From Gleimia europaea ACS-120-V-Col10b (GTDB taxonomy: Bacteria; Actinomycetota; Actinomycetes; Actinomycetales; Actinomycetaceae), in NCBI RefSeq assembly GCF_000411155.1, contig NZ_KE150266.1, positions 186,001-250,000 of the forward strand: a stretch of 64,000 bases of DNA. The letters are read 5' to 3'. A program made the position numbers and the translations under genes. Shown piece after piece: positions 36,432 through 45,692 of this stretch (within the stretch, counting starts at the first letter, position 1; each line of letters opens with the position of its first letter). The notes beneath the pieces are model-generated. The model did no database searches and was not told where the DNA came from. It saw nothing but the letters and a program-made list of their open reading frames with translations.

Positions 36432-37682
36432 TTGACAGTACTTGAAAATGCCGGCACGCCGCCCCGGCGAATCATTGTTGGGGTGGGGGCCGGCATTGCT
36501 GCGTATAAGGTGACGGGCGTCGTCCGCCAATTTACGAAGGCGGGCGATACTGTGCGAGTCATTCCCACACAAGCCAGCTTGAACTTTGTGGGCCAAACCA
36601 CATGGCAGGCGCTTTCGGGTGGCCCCGCTCATACTGATGTTTTTGACGGTGATACCGGAGTGGATCATGTGGAGGCCGCCCGCGACGCGGATCTGATCGT
36701 TATCGCGCCGGCAACTGCTGATCTGATTGCAAAGATTCGCGCCGGTATTGCCAGCGACTTGCTGACCACCACGGTGCTGGCCGCAACTTGCCCGGTTGTG
36801 GTCGTCCCGGCTATGCACACCGCAATGTGGGAAAATCCCGCAACGCAGGACAACATCGGTGTCCTCAAGGACCGCGGCATGCACGTACTAGATCCCGAAG
36901 TGGGAGACCTCTCGTCGGGAGACACGGGAGCGGGCCGCATGCCCGAACCTGAAGCAATTTGCGAGTTTTGCGAAGCTGTACTTGCGCAAAGTAGCTTTGG
37001 CGGTAAAAAAGACTTGACGGGCGTGCGAGCGTTTGTCACTGCAGGAGGCACCCGTGAGCCCATCGACCCCGTGCGATTCATCGGCAACCACTCCAGTGGC
37101 AAGCAAGGCGCTGCTATTGCCCAAGCTCTCACTGAACGCGGCGCTGACGTTACCGTGTTTGCGGCGAACATCGACCCTGGCATACTACCTAGCGGCGTTA
37201 CTGTGATAAACACTCCCTCTGCTATCGACATGTACGAGACCGTCCAAAGCGTTGCCGGTGAGTTTGATCTCGGCTTCTTTGTTGCCGCAGTTGCTGACTT
37301 CCGCCCTGCGCAAGACTGGGATCAAAAAGTGAAGAAGAGCAGCGAAAACGCGGACGGCTGGGCTTTGCAACTGGTTAGAAACCCCGACATTTTAAGGGAA
37401 ACTGCAAGCCGATATCCGCATCTACTATGCTTTGGTTTCGCCGCAGAAACTGGCGATGAAGCACAGGTTTTGGAGTTTGGTAAGGCCAAGGCCCGCCGCA
37501 AAGGAGCCCGCTACATCGCAATCAACCAGGTGGGCAAAGATCAAGGATTTGGAACTGACACCAACCGCGTGAGTGTGGTGGATGGTGCGGGGACAAAAGT
37601 TTTGTCCGTGGCTGGAACTAAGCTTCAAGTGGCTCGAGCACTAGTAGATCTCGTTGCCGTGCAGCTAGTTAAGAAAAACTGA
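36432..37682 (+). CDS. coaBC: Phosphopantothenoylcysteine decarboxylase / phosphopantothenate-cysteine ligase
   Basis: A 416-residue bifunctional coenzyme A enzyme. The N-terminal CoaC flavoprotein domain carries GVGAGIAAYK, the catalytic histidine in VDHVEAARDADL near residue 77 and VPAMHTAMWENPATQ near residue 117. The C-terminal CoaB domain starts near residue 195 with VFVTAGGTREPIDPVRFIGN and includes AAVADFRP. The start is TTG 36432, 4 bp after the rpoZ stop, with no good Shine-Dalgarno, so translation is probably coupled to rpoZ. Confidence 0.95.
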   Translation: MTVLENAGTPPRRIIVGVGAGIAAYKVTGVVRQFTKAGDTVRVIPTQASLNFVGQTTWQALSGGPAHTDVFDGDTGVDHVEAARDADLIVIAPATADLIAKIRAGIASDLLTTTVLAATCPVVVVPAMHTAMWENPATQDNIGVLKDRGMHVLDPEVGDLSSGDTGAGRMPEPEAICEFCEAVLAQSSFGGKKDLTGVRAFVTAGGTREPIDPVRFIGNHSSGKQGAAIAQALTERGADVTVFAANIDPGILPSGVTVINTPSAIDMYETVQSVAGEFDLGFFVAAVADFRPAQDWDQKVKKSSENADGWALQLVRNPDILRETASRYPHLLCFGFAAETGDEAQVLEFGKAKARRKGARYIAINQVGKDQGFGTDTNRVSVVDGAGTKVLSVAGTKLQVARALVDLVAVQLVKKN

Positions 37683-37689
37683 GGTAAAA

Positions 37690-38877
37690 ATGAAAGCCGC
37701 TCCACTATTTTCTTCTGAGTCCGTCACAAGCGGACACCCGGATAAGGTTTGCGATCAGATTGCAGACGGCATCTTGGATGCTGCTTTGGCGCAGGATCCG
37801 AAAACCCGATCGGCGGTTGAGGTTATGGCCACCACCAACCGGGTGATTGTGGCGGGAGAACTTTCAACCACCGCAGATTTGGACATCGAGCAGATTGTGC
37901 GCAGCACGATTGCACAGATTGGCTACACGCATGAAGGGGTGGGATTTGACTCGCGCACCCTGCAGGTGATGAACATCCTCGATCACCAGTCTCCCGACAT
38001 CGCGCAGTCCGTGGAACGTTCAATGGAAGCTCGAGAAGAAGCTTCTGCTGACCAGCTTTCCTTGCAGGGCGCGGGCGACCAGGGCCTCATGTTTGGCTAC
38101 GCGTGTGACGACACGTTGGCGCTAATGCCCGTGCCTATCTACACAGCGCACCAGCTCGCTAGCCGCCTCGAACACGTGCGCCGCACCGAAATGCCGGGGC
38201 TACGTCCGGACGGCAAAACCCAGGTGACGGTTCGCATGGAAAATGAGCGCCCCGTCAGCCTCGAAACTATCGTTGTCTCCACCCAACACGAAGATGCATT
38301 GTCACTGGGCGAGATCCGCGAGGGCGTGAAACGCCTCGTAATAGACCCGGTACTCGGCCAGATCCAGGAGCGTTTCGATACTTCCGATGTGCAGCTACTG
38401 ATCAACCCGTCTGGTCGATTTGTGGTTGGTGGCCCCGCCGGAGATACGGGCGTTACCGGACGCAAACTCATCGTGGACACCTACGGTGGTTTTGCCCGCC
38501 ACGGAGGCGGCGCGTTCTCTGGCAAGGATGCGTCCAAGGTGGATAGATCTGCGGCGTACGCAACGCGTTGGATTGCGAAAAACGTGGTGGCAGCTGGCCT
38601 TGCTCGCCGTTGCGAGGTGCAGGTTTCCTACGCGATTGGTCGTGCGGAACCAGTTGGATTGCACATCGATACATTCGGTAGTGGCTCAGTGTCTGACGCG
38701 AAGCTACAAAGCGCGGTGGAACAGGTATTTGACCTGCGTCCAGCAGCGCTCATTGAGGCGCTAAAACTCAATCAGCCGGGCTTTCAAGCCGTAGCGGCGT
38801 ACGGGCACTTTGGGCGCGAAGGCGTGACTTGGGAGGACACATCGAAAGTGGATGAACTCCTGTCCGTTCTAGGCTAA
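37690..38877 (+). CDS. metK: S-adenosylmethionine synthetase
   Basis: A 395-residue enzyme making SAM from methionine and ATP. Signatures: FSSESVTSGHPDKVCDQIAD at the N-terminus, GAGDQGLMFGYA near residue 119 and GGGAFSGKD near residue 272. There is no SAM riboswitch before it: coaBC ends 7 bp upstream. A very strong terminator follows, closing the transcript that begins at pyrR. Confidence 0.98.
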   Translation: MKAAPLFSSESVTSGHPDKVCDQIADGILDAALAQDPKTRSAVEVMATTNRVIVAGELSTTADLDIEQIVRSTIAQIGYTHEGVGFDSRTLQVMNILDHQSPDIAQSVERSMEAREEASADQLSLQGAGDQGLMFGYACDDTLALMPVPIYTAHQLASRLEHVRRTEMPGLRPDGKTQVTVRMENERPVSLETIVVSTQHEDALSLGEIREGVKRLVIDPVLGQIQERFDTSDVQLLINPSGRFVVGGPAGDTGVTGRKLIVDTYGGFARHGGGAFSGKDASKVDRSAAYATRWIAKNVVAAGLARRCEVQVSYAIGRAEPVGLHIDTFGSGSVSDAKLQSAVEQVFDLRPAALIEALKLNQPGFQAVAAYGHFGREGVTWEDTSKVDELLSVLG

Positions 38878-38890
38878 CCAGGTTTTCGAC

Positions 38891-38928
38891 AAGTGTTAGA
38901 ACCCCCAGCAATGGGGGTTCTAACACTT
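38891..38928 (+). terminator. Terminator after metK
   Basis: A perfect 16-bp inverted repeat, AAGTGTTAGAACCCCC (38891-38906) with GGGGGTTCTAACACTT (38913-38928), and a 6-nt loop. It marks the end of the pyr-metK transcript. Confidence 0.9.
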
Positions 38929-38957
38929 TGAGCAAAATAAATGTCCGTGGTGCAAGA

Positions 38958-38963
38958 TACGAT
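38958..38963 (+). promoter_or_regulatory. Putative -10 box of a leaderless transcript (priA)
   Basis: TACGAT ends 6 nt before ATG 38970, just after the metK terminator; no Shine-Dalgarno lies between. Confidence 0.5.
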
Positions 38964-38969
38964 TAAGCC

Positions 38970-40949
38970 ATGTCGAACCAGCCTGAAGCACTGCGAGAAA
39001 AACGAGTAGCCCGCGTGCTCGTTGATACTGCGGTGCCTCACTTGGATAGATTGTTCGACTACGAGGCAAGTGGGCAACCGGTGCAGGTGGGCTCTCTGGT
39101 CCGGGTAAAACTCGCAGGGCGGCGAATAAACGGGTTTGTGCTTGAGGTGGGTGAAGACTCTGAATTCAAAGGCAAACTCGCGCCGATAGAGCGCGTCGTA
39201 TCAGCTATACCTCTCGTCGATAAGCCAATGATTGGCCTCGCACAAGACCTCGCTAAACGCAACGCCACCACAGTTTCCAAAGTACTTACTGCCATGGTGC
39301 CAAGTCGGCACGCGGGCGCGGAAAAAGCATTTCTTTCTACTTGGAATAAAGAAATCGCCGGGGTGAGCCAAGCAACGGGAGGCGAGTTTTCTTCCTCATG
39401 GAATTATTATGCGGGTGGTCCCGCATTTCTTGAGCGCATCAGTAGGGGCGAATCACCGCGCGCCGTGTGGCTGACGCTACCGGGAGTGTTCCCCGTTCGA
39501 AAGGCCCAGCATCCGCTGTTAGATCTGGTGGAGGCAACCGCGCGGTCGGGGCGGCGCACTCTCGTTGTGGTTCCTACGGCTCGGGACGTAGACGCGATGG
39601 AGGCTGTTTTTACCCAGACCAACTGGAAGGTGGTCTGTCTGCGGGCCGCGGATTCTCAGTACAAGAAGTACCGCTCCTATCTGGGGATTAGGGCCGGTGA
39701 GGCTGACGTGGTGATCGGCACGCGGTCAACGGTTTATGCGCCGGTGCCAAACCTGGGATTGATTAGTGTGTGGGACGCCGGAGATGATCGGCTGGCCGAT
39801 CAGCAGGCACCCTACCTATCGGCGCTGGAAATCGCGATGCGCAGAGCGCACCTGCAAGGCTGCGCTTTGCTGAGTGCGGGAGCCTCGATCTGTGTCCCCG
39901 AAGCACAGTTGATTCGCTCGGGCTGGGCGGCTCCATTGGTTGCCGACCGAGAGGTTACCCGCGCGAAGACGGCGATCATCCAGGTGCCCGACGAGTTCGA
40001 TATGGAACGGGAAGGCCCGGCGGGACACTCCCGTATTCCGCCCTCAGTGCAAAGCTTTATCCGCACCTGCCTGGACGTCGGGCCAGTGCTCGTACACGTG
40101 CCCACCAGTGGTTACGTGTCTGTCATCGCGTGTAGCCGGTGTGACCAAAGTGCGCGTTGTGGCGCCTGCCATGGGCCGCTACGTGCGTTTGCCAGCGGAG
40201 GGCTGTCGTGCATGTGGTGCAACCGTCCGCAGGTGAACTGGCGGTGCGGGAAATGTGGCAGTCAGAGTTGGCGCTCAGCGCGGGTAGGGTCTGCGCGCAC
40301 GGCGGAGGAATTTGGACGCGCTTTTCCAGGCATAATTATTGAAATGTCGAGTGCGGATACACCCGTTACCGAGTTTACGAAGCCGAGCGGAATAGTTATC
40401 GCCACACCGGGCATGGAGCCGGTAACGCCTGGCGGCTATGCCGCAGTGGTTGCCCTAGATGCTTGGGCTATCTTGGGGCGCCCCGAACTGTGGGCCCCGG
40501 CGGAAGCGATGCGTAGGTGGATGAACATTCATTCGTTGGCGAGGCCGGATGGGAAGATGATAGTGGTGGGTGTTCGCGACCAGATGGTTCGCGGCGCCCT
40601 CGTGCGTCGTGACCCTCTGGGATTCGCCATGCACCTGCTGGATGAGCGGGAGCTTTTGAGTTTCTTCCCTGCGGTTTGCATGGTGGCGATCGATGGAGAT
40701 AGAAGGAACGTTGCTTCATTTATTGAAGAAGTGAGTGTGCCGCGCCGGTGTGAGCTGGTGGGTGTAGCTGCTCGGGAAGGGCGCGACCTGCAAAAAACCT
40801 ACGGGAACGATCAAAGTCGAGCGATTTATCGGTGTCCCTGGGATGCGGCCGGGGCTTTTATCGAATCGGTTAAAGCCACCCAGGTTGCGCGTAGCATGAG
40901 CCGAAAAGGGGCGGTAAGCGTGCGCGTCAATCCTGCCGGGCTACTTTAG
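38970..40949 (+). CDS. priA: Primosomal protein PriA, helicase-dead actinobacterial form
   Basis: A 659-residue PriA homologue. The N-terminal DNA-binding domain (VLVDTAVPHLDRLFDYEAS; VRVKLAGRRINGFVLEV) is clear. The eight zinc-binding cysteines occur as CSRC, CGAC, CMWC and CGKC between about residues 388 and 435. The helicase lobes lack Walker A, and the DEAH box is replaced by SVWDAGDD, so ATP-driven unwinding is unlikely. Loss of helicase motifs is a general trait of actinobacterial PriA, annotated there as probable replication restart protein, so this is not a pseudogene. It lies between metK and fmt as usual. Confidence 0.93.
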   Translation: MSNQPEALREKRVARVLVDTAVPHLDRLFDYEASGQPVQVGSLVRVKLAGRRINGFVLEVGEDSEFKGKLAPIERVVSAIPLVDKPMIGLAQDLAKRNATTVSKVLTAMVPSRHAGAEKAFLSTWNKEIAGVSQATGGEFSSSWNYYAGGPAFLERISRGESPRAVWLTLPGVFPVRKAQHPLLDLVEATARSGRRTLVVVPTARDVDAMEAVFTQTNWKVVCLRAADSQYKKYRSYLGIRAGEADVVIGTRSTVYAPVPNLGLISVWDAGDDRLADQQAPYLSALEIAMRRAHLQGCALLSAGASICVPEAQLIRSGWAAPLVADREVTRAKTAIIQVPDEFDMEREGPAGHSRIPPSVQSFIRTCLDVGPVLVHVPTSGYVSVIACSRCDQSARCGACHGPLRAFASGGLSCMWCNRPQVNWRCGKCGSQSWRSARVGSARTAEEFGRAFPGIIIEMSSADTPVTEFTKPSGIVIATPGMEPVTPGGYAAVVALDAWAILGRPELWAPAEAMRRWMNIHSLARPDGKMIVVGVRDQMVRGALVRRDPLGFAMHLLDERELLSFFPAVCMVAIDGDRRNVASFIEEVSVPRRCELVGVAAREGRDLQKTYGNDQSRAIYRCPWDAAGAFIESVKATQVARSMSRKGAVSVRVNPAGLL

Positions 40950-40957
40950 GAGGCGGA

Positions 40958-41575
40958 GTGAAAACCGTTGTTTTCGACCTCGGTCAAGTGGTGATTAAAT
41001 GGGACCCCTACCTGCCCCTCGAAGGATATTTAACCAGACAGGAGTGGGACGCATTCACGTTGCGAACAGGCTTTTGGGCGGCAAACCATGCGCTAGATGG
41101 TGGCGCCAGAATTGCCGAAGTTAGGCGGTGGTATCAGCGCCATCACCCCGCCGATGTGGAGATTTTTTCGCGCTATGTCCAAAACTTCCGCAAATCTCTG
41201 ACCGGCCCAGTGCCGAGGGTACGCGAGATTATCGCGGACCTGCACGCGCGCAACGTGGAGACCGCAGTGCTTTCAAACTGGTCTGCCGAGACCTTTCAAT
41301 ACGCTCTTGAATCCATGCCGATCATCGAATGTTTAGGCCCGCGCATCGTCTCTGGTGTGGTGGGAGTAGCAAAACCTGTTCCACTGATTTTCCAGCTTCT
41401 GCTGGAAAAGCTTGGGGCTAAACCTGGCGACCTTATTTTTATTGACGACGCCGTTGCTAACTGTAGCGCGGCAAGCCAGCTTGGCATCGATGCAATCAGA
41501 TTTGAAAATGCCGCTCAGCTACGAACAGAACTTGCTTTGCGTCGTCTGATCCCCGCCAGCTTGCTGCGTGTGTAG
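40958..41575 (+). CDS. HAD-superfamily hydrolase (subfamily IA, YihX-like)
   Basis: A 205-residue HAD phosphatase. Motif I is VFDLGQVVIKWDP, with the nucleophile aspartate and Gly in place of the second aspartate, a variant common in YihX-like members. Motif II is VLSNWSAE, motif III is the KP lysine in VVGVAKPVP and motif IV is FIDDAVAN. The substrate is unknown; sugar phosphates are usual for this subgroup. GTG 40958 follows AGGAGGCGGA, and the 8-bp gap after priA suggests cotranscription. Confidence 0.88.
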   Translation: MKTVVFDLGQVVIKWDPYLPLEGYLTRQEWDAFTLRTGFWAANHALDGGARIAEVRRWYQRHHPADVEIFSRYVQNFRKSLTGPVPRVREIIADLHARNVETAVLSNWSAETFQYALESMPIIECLGPRIVSGVVGVAKPVPLIFQLLLEKLGAKPGDLIFIDDAVANCSAASQLGIDAIRFENAAQLRTELALRRLIPASLLRV

Positions 41576-41603
41576 CGGCGCCAGATTCACAGGCCAATCA
41601 AGA

Positions 41604-41609
41604 TAGACT
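41604..41609 (+). promoter_or_regulatory. Putative -10 box of a leaderless transcript (fmt)
   Basis: TAGACT ends 6 nt before the GTG at 41616, with no Shine-Dalgarno. Confidence 0.45.
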
Positions 41610-41615
41610 ATTAGA

Positions 41616-42554
41616 GTGAAGATCCTATTTGCTGGTACTCCAGAAGTTGCAATCCCAACGCTGGCTGCCCTCGCTGAGTCCGATCATGAAATCGTGGGGG
41701 TTCTAACGCGTTCTCCTGCCCGGCGCGGGCGCGGGCGCACGCTCTACCCGTCGCAAGTGGCCGCCTGGGCGAGTGAGCGAGGCCTGATAGTTATCGAAGC
41801 GAACTCGTTTAAAGATCCACAGGTTTTGCTGCAAGTACAGCAAACTGGAGCCCAACTTGGCGTGGTTGTGGCATACGGAGCCATCATCCCGAAAACCGCT
41901 TTGGAGGGCCTGGAGCACGGTTGGATAAACCTGCACTTTTCTGCGCTCCCACGCTGGCGCGGAGCTGCGCCCGTCCAACGAGCTATTGAAGCTGGTGACA
42001 CGGCTACAGCCGTTGACGTGTTCCAACTGGAAGAAGGCCTGGACACCGGTCCGGTGTATTCCACGCGGCCGGTAGCGATTGCCCCGGATGTTAGCGGCGG
42101 CGACCTGCTTACCGAACTTGCCCAGATTGGAGCTAAAGACGTTGTAGACGTAGTTGATGCTATCGAAATGGGTGTTGCGAACCCCCGCGTGCAAAACTCA
42201 AACGGGCAAACCTACGCTCACCGAATAACTCGGGAAGACCTCCCAATTGATTTCACCCAAACCGCGCAGCAGGTGCACAACCAGGCGCGCGCATTCGCCC
42301 CCGCTCCCGGTGCGTACGCCGTGCTCCCTGACGGGAAGCGTCTCAAAGTTCTCGCCACCAGACTGACGGGGCAGAAAGGCGGAAAACCAGGTGAACTTCG
42401 CATCGAAAAGAACGCCGCATTCGTGTCCGCCGGCGACGCGTGGCTAGAACTCGTTACCGTTGCGCCGGCAGGGAAATCACACATGGCGGCGGCTGACTGG
42501 GCAAGAGGCTCTCGACTAGAAACAGGAGCGATCTTGACGGGCAAGGAGAACTGA
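41616..42554 (+). CDS. fmt: Methionyl-tRNA formyltransferase
   Basis: A 312-residue enzyme formylating initiator Met-tRNA. The N-terminal catalytic domain starts ILFAGTPEVAIPTLAAL, and the folate-binding signature with catalytic Asn/His is WINLHFSALPRWRGAAPVQR near residue 110, followed by LDTGPV. The C-terminal OB-fold domain begins after about residue 205. The GTG start appears leaderless. TGATG overlap with rsmB. Confidence 0.97.
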   Translation: MKILFAGTPEVAIPTLAALAESDHEIVGVLTRSPARRGRGRTLYPSQVAAWASERGLIVIEANSFKDPQVLLQVQQTGAQLGVVVAYGAIIPKTALEGLEHGWINLHFSALPRWRGAAPVQRAIEAGDTATAVDVFQLEEGLDTGPVYSTRPVAIAPDVSGGDLLTELAQIGAKDVVDVVDAIEMGVANPRVQNSNGQTYAHRITREDLPIDFTQTAQQVHNQARAFAPAPGAYAVLPDGKRLKVLATRLTGQKGGKPGELRIEKNAAFVSAGDAWLELVTVAPAGKSHMAAADWARGSRLETGAILTGKEN

Positions 42555-43987
42555 TGGAAAAACACCACGAAAACAGGCCTCCGCGCGGATTTCGGGCGCG
42601 CGGCGTGGAAGACTCCCGCCGCGTGGCCTACGAAGCCCTGTTAAAAATCGAGACGGAGGGAGCGTACGCAAACCTGGTGCTGCCTCCCATGCTCACCAAG
42701 GCACGGCTCTTACCGCGCGACGCGGGCATGACAACCGAGTTGGTTTACGGCACGCTACGATACCGCGATCGCATTGACTGGGTGTTAAGCCAATGTATGA
42801 ACCGCAAGATCAGCGATGTAGATCCGCAGGTGCGTGTCATTTTGCGGATGACCGCCCACCAAATTCTGCACATGCGCGTGCCTGACCATGCTTCGGTTGC
42901 GCAGGCGGTGGAACTTGCAAAACAGGTGGCTGAACGAGGAAGCGAGAAGTTTGTAAACGGTGTGGCTCGCTCCGTGGCCGAGCATTCCGCCGCCGAGTGG
43001 GAGAAGCGAATGCAACGCATTGACAATGATACGGAGCGTCTTTCTATTATCTACTCCCACCCGCAGTGGATAATTCGGGCTCTCGCCACCGCACTACAGG
43101 CACATGGACGCGACCCGCGCGAACTTGAGGATCTGCTCGCCGTGAACAACGTGAACCCGTCCGTCACGCTATGCGCCCGCCCCGGCCTGATCTTGCCGAT
43201 CGATGTGGCCGAGGACGTCGAGTATTTCCTGAAAACCAGCGCTCGTCCTGGTGACTACTCCGAATGGGCGGTAATGATTGGGGGAGGAGACCCGGGCCGA
43301 CTGCCGGAGATCCGCGATGGGCGCGCAGCAGTGCAGGATGAGGGCTCGCAACTCGTGGCTACGGCTTTTGCTGAAACCGAGGTGGAAAACTACGACGTGC
43401 GCTGGCTGGACATGTGCGGTGGCCCGGGTGGCAAGGCGGGACTGCTTGGCGCAATGGCCGATGCGAGGGGAGCACACCTGGTTGCTAACGAAGTGTCAGA
43501 ACACCGTGCGAAGCTAGTTGAGGCCACCACTCGCCAGCTCAGCGGAATCACCGTGCAAGTGGGCGACGGGCGAGATCTTGGCGGCGAAAAGTTTGACCGC
43601 ATAATCCTTGATGCTCCATGCACGGGCCTTGGAGCCCTTCGCCGCCGTGCAGAATCACGTTGGCGAAAGAACATTACCGACGTTGCCGATCTTGTAAAGC
43701 TTCAGGCTGAACTGATCGACTCTGGCCTGGACGCGTTGAACGTAGGTGGCGTGCTTGCCTACATCACTTGCTCGCCCCACAAGCAAGAGACCATCGATCA
43801 GATGCAGCGCATCAAGGGCCGCGAAGATATTGAGTTCCTCTCGTCGGCCGGGGCAATTGCCGAGATTTCAATGACCGAAATTGAACTAACCCCCGTGAAA
43901 ATGGGCAAGGGAGACGTCGTGCAGCTTTGGCCGCACGTGCATGGCACGGACGCCATGTTCCTGGCCCTAATCAAGAGAATTAGGTGA
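42554..43987 (+). CDS. rsmB: 16S rRNA m5C methyltransferase RsmB
   Basis: A 477-residue RsmB/Sun-type methyltransferase modifying 16S rRNA C967 (E. coli numbering). The N-terminal NusB-like RNA-binding domain covers about residues 15-140. The SAM-binding block is DMCGGPGGKAGLL near residue 287; the two catalytic cysteines lie in DAPCTGLGALRRR near residue 355 and YITCSPHKQET near residue 410. Coupled to fmt by TGATG; overlaps or abuts rpe. Confidence 0.96.
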   Translation: MEKHHENRPPRGFRARGVEDSRRVAYEALLKIETEGAYANLVLPPMLTKARLLPRDAGMTTELVYGTLRYRDRIDWVLSQCMNRKISDVDPQVRVILRMTAHQILHMRVPDHASVAQAVELAKQVAERGSEKFVNGVARSVAEHSAAEWEKRMQRIDNDTERLSIIYSHPQWIIRALATALQAHGRDPRELEDLLAVNNVNPSVTLCARPGLILPIDVAEDVEYFLKTSARPGDYSEWAVMIGGGDPGRLPEIRDGRAAVQDEGSQLVATAFAETEVENYDVRWLDMCGGPGGKAGLLGAMADARGAHLVANEVSEHRAKLVEATTRQLSGITVQVGDGRDLGGEKFDRIILDAPCTGLGALRRRAESRWRKNITDVADLVKLQAELIDSGLDALNVGGVLAYITCSPHKQETIDQMQRIKGREDIEFLSSAGAIAEISMTEIELTPVKMGKGDVVQLWPHVHGTDAMFLALIKRIR

Positions 43988-43992
43988 GAAAA

Positions 43993-44661
43993 ATGAAACC
44001 AACCATTAGCCCCTCGATCCTTAACTGTGACATTGCAGATCTTGCCGGGGAACTGCACAAGATTCGCAACGCCGACTTCGCGCACGTGGACATCATGGAC
44101 AACCACTTCGTGCCCAACCTGACGTGGGGCCTACCCGTTGTGGAGGCCGTGGTTGCCAAAGATATCATGCCGGTGGACTGTCACCTGATGATCGAAGGCC
44201 CAGACCAGTGGGCGCCCGCATACGCCGAGGCGGGCGCCGCTTCGGTAACCTTTCACGCCGAAGCTGCGAAAGCACCGCTACGCCTCGCAAATGAAATCCA
44301 CAAGCAGGGCGCCAAGGTTGGGCTGGGCTTGAAGCCAACCACGGACATTCACGACTACGTCGATCTGCTACCGGCGTTCGACATGATTCTGGTCATGACC
44401 GTAGAACCCGGTTTTGGTGGGCAGCCGTTCCTGCACTCGCAGATGAAGAAAATCGGTAGGGTTCGTGAAGCTGCGAAGCAGGCTGGTGCAGAGATCGCCA
44501 TCCAGGTTGATGGCGGCGTGAACCGCGAGACCATCCAGATAGCAGCTGAGGCCGGAGCAGACGTATTCGTCGCAGGTTCTGCAGTATTCCGTGCAGAAGA
44601 TGCATACCAAGAGGTCGAGCAACTTCGCCGCATTGCGTCCGAGGCGATGCACGCGCACTGA
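43993..44661 (+). CDS. rpe: Ribulose-phosphate 3-epimerase
   Basis: A 222-residue TIM-barrel enzyme interconverting ribulose- and xylulose-5-phosphate. Metal and phosphate sites: SPSILNCDIADL, HVDIMDNHFVPN, PVDCHLMIEGP, EPGFGGQPF and QVDGGVNRET. ATG 43993 has AGGTGAG upstream; GTG 43984, overlapping the rsmB stop, is the alternative. In many actinobacteria the riboflavin biosynthesis genes follow rpe; here an FMN riboswitch and a transporter follow. Confidence 0.97.
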   Translation: MKPTISPSILNCDIADLAGELHKIRNADFAHVDIMDNHFVPNLTWGLPVVEAVVAKDIMPVDCHLMIEGPDQWAPAYAEAGAASVTFHAEAAKAPLRLANEIHKQGAKVGLGLKPTTDIHDYVDLLPAFDMILVMTVEPGFGGQPFLHSQMKKIGRVREAAKQAGAEIAIQVDGGVNRETIQIAAEAGADVFVAGSAVFRAEDAYQEVEQLRRIASEAMHAH

Positions 44662-44713
44662 GAAAATGTGCTGGGCAAGTTTTTTCTGTGCTTGCCATGT
44701 AACATTGGAATGT

Positions 44714-44822
44714 GCTCCGGGGTCGGTGTAATTCCGAGCCGGCGGTTAAAGTCCGCGAGCCGCTACGGCGGTTGAGCTGGTGAAACTCCAGCACCGACGG
44801 TAAAAGTCCGGATGGGAGGAGC
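44714..44822 (+). promoter_or_regulatory. FMN riboswitch (RFN element)
   Basis: The sequence carries the conserved RFN core: GGGGTCGGTG at its 5' side, AATTCCGAGCCGGCGGTTAA, GTCCGCGAGCC, GGTGAAACTCCAGCACCGAC, GGTAAAAGTCCGGATGGGAG. P1 is closed by GCTCC (44714-44718) and GGAGC (44818-44822). It begins 53 bp after rpe and precedes the riboflavin-type ABC permease, so FMN should repress importer expression. Confidence 0.96.
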
Positions 44823-44883
44823 TCGCTTTTTGAGCTGGCTTGTGCCTTGTCTGCCCGGACGAGTTAATCGAGGAACGGACAAG
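44820..44883 (+). promoter_or_regulatory. Expression platform of the FMN riboswitch
   Basis: AGCTC (44820-44824) can pair with GAGCT (44832-44836), competing with the 3' strand of P1. Further down, CTTGTC (44846-44851) can pair with GACAAG (44878-44883), masking the purine-rich stretch before the ribX GTG at 44889. No U-tract terminator is seen, so control is probably at translation initiation. The exact switching pair is inferred. Confidence 0.5.
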
Positions 44884-44888
44884 ATAGC

Positions 44889-45674
44889 GTGTCGACCCGG
44901 CGAGCCTACAAGCGCCCAGCAGTGCTCACATTTGGAGCCCCCTTCATGTTCGGGCTCTTCTTGCTCTTGTGCTGGTGGTTGATCACCGTCCAAGAGGGTG
45001 TTGAAAGCTGGATGCTTCCCAGCCCCGCTGAGTTCGCAACCCGCCTCGTCTCATCGTTGTCTAGCACCGCCTTATGGCAGGCGCTTTGGGTGACGTTGAA
45101 AGAGGCCGCACTGGGTTCGCTTTGCGGTGCAGTTATTGCACTTCCCATGGCTTACCTGATCTACAAGTCCAAGGTATTTTCCGCTGCGGTTGAACCTTTC
45201 CTCGGCGCGACGCAGGCGATCCCGGCGATTGCTCTCGCCCCACTACTCGTCCTTTGGGTCGGTTACGGCACGAGCGCCATAGTTGCACTATGTACACTCA
45301 TGGTTTTCTTTCCCATTTTGGTCTCGACCACAGTTGGACTTCGCCACCTAGACGTAGATGTCATGGAGGCGGCGCGGCTGGACGGAGCATCTGGGCTTAC
45401 GTTGCTACTGCACATGGAAATCCCCCTCGCATTGCCTTCCATCTTGGCCGGCCTGCGCAACGGCTTCACACTGTCAGTGACCGGCGCTGTGGTAGGAGAG
45501 ATGGTTATGGGAGGGGCTGGACTGGGAACTGTCCTCACCATACAACGCAACAGTTTGGATACTAGCGGCATGTTCGTGACTATTTCCTTGCTGTGCGTGA
45601 TGGCAATGACTGTCTACTCCCTGATTTACACGGTGGAGCGCAAATCTAAGCTCGTTAACACATCTCGTCGCTAG
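44889..45674 (+). CDS. ribX: Riboflavin-type ABC transporter permease (RibX-like)
   Basis: A 261-residue integral membrane permease with about six helices and the binding-protein-dependent permease EAA loop (EAARLDGASGLTLLLHMEIP) near residue 160. It belongs to the ThiX/SsuC/TauC-like family; placement directly under an FMN riboswitch and pairing with an NMT1-type binding lipoprotein identify it as a RibX-type riboflavin import permease. GTG 44889 is the first start after the riboswitch. No ATPase gene is present in the locus, so the ABC ATPase must be supplied from elsewhere. Confidence 0.85.
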   Translation: MSTRRAYKRPAVLTFGAPFMFGLFLLLCWWLITVQEGVESWMLPSPAEFATRLVSSLSSTALWQALWVTLKEAALGSLCGAVIALPMAYLIYKSKVFSAAVEPFLGATQAIPAIALAPLLVLWVGYGTSAIVALCTLMVFFPILVSTTVGLRHLDVDVMEAARLDGASGLTLLLHMEIPLALPSILAGLRNGFTLSVTGAVVGEMVMGGAGLGTVLTIQRNSLDTSGMFVTISLLCVMAMTVYSLIYTVERKSKLVNTSRR

Positions 45675-45692
45675 TATCAGAGAGGGAAAATA

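Noticed and set aside
37640..37690. A SAM riboswitch controlling metK.
   Set aside because: Only 7 bp separate coaBC from metK, leaving no room for one.
38970..40949. PriA lacking Walker A and DEAH taken as a pseudogene.
   Set aside because: The frame is intact, all eight zinc cysteines remain, and loss of helicase motifs is a known trait of actinobacterial PriA.
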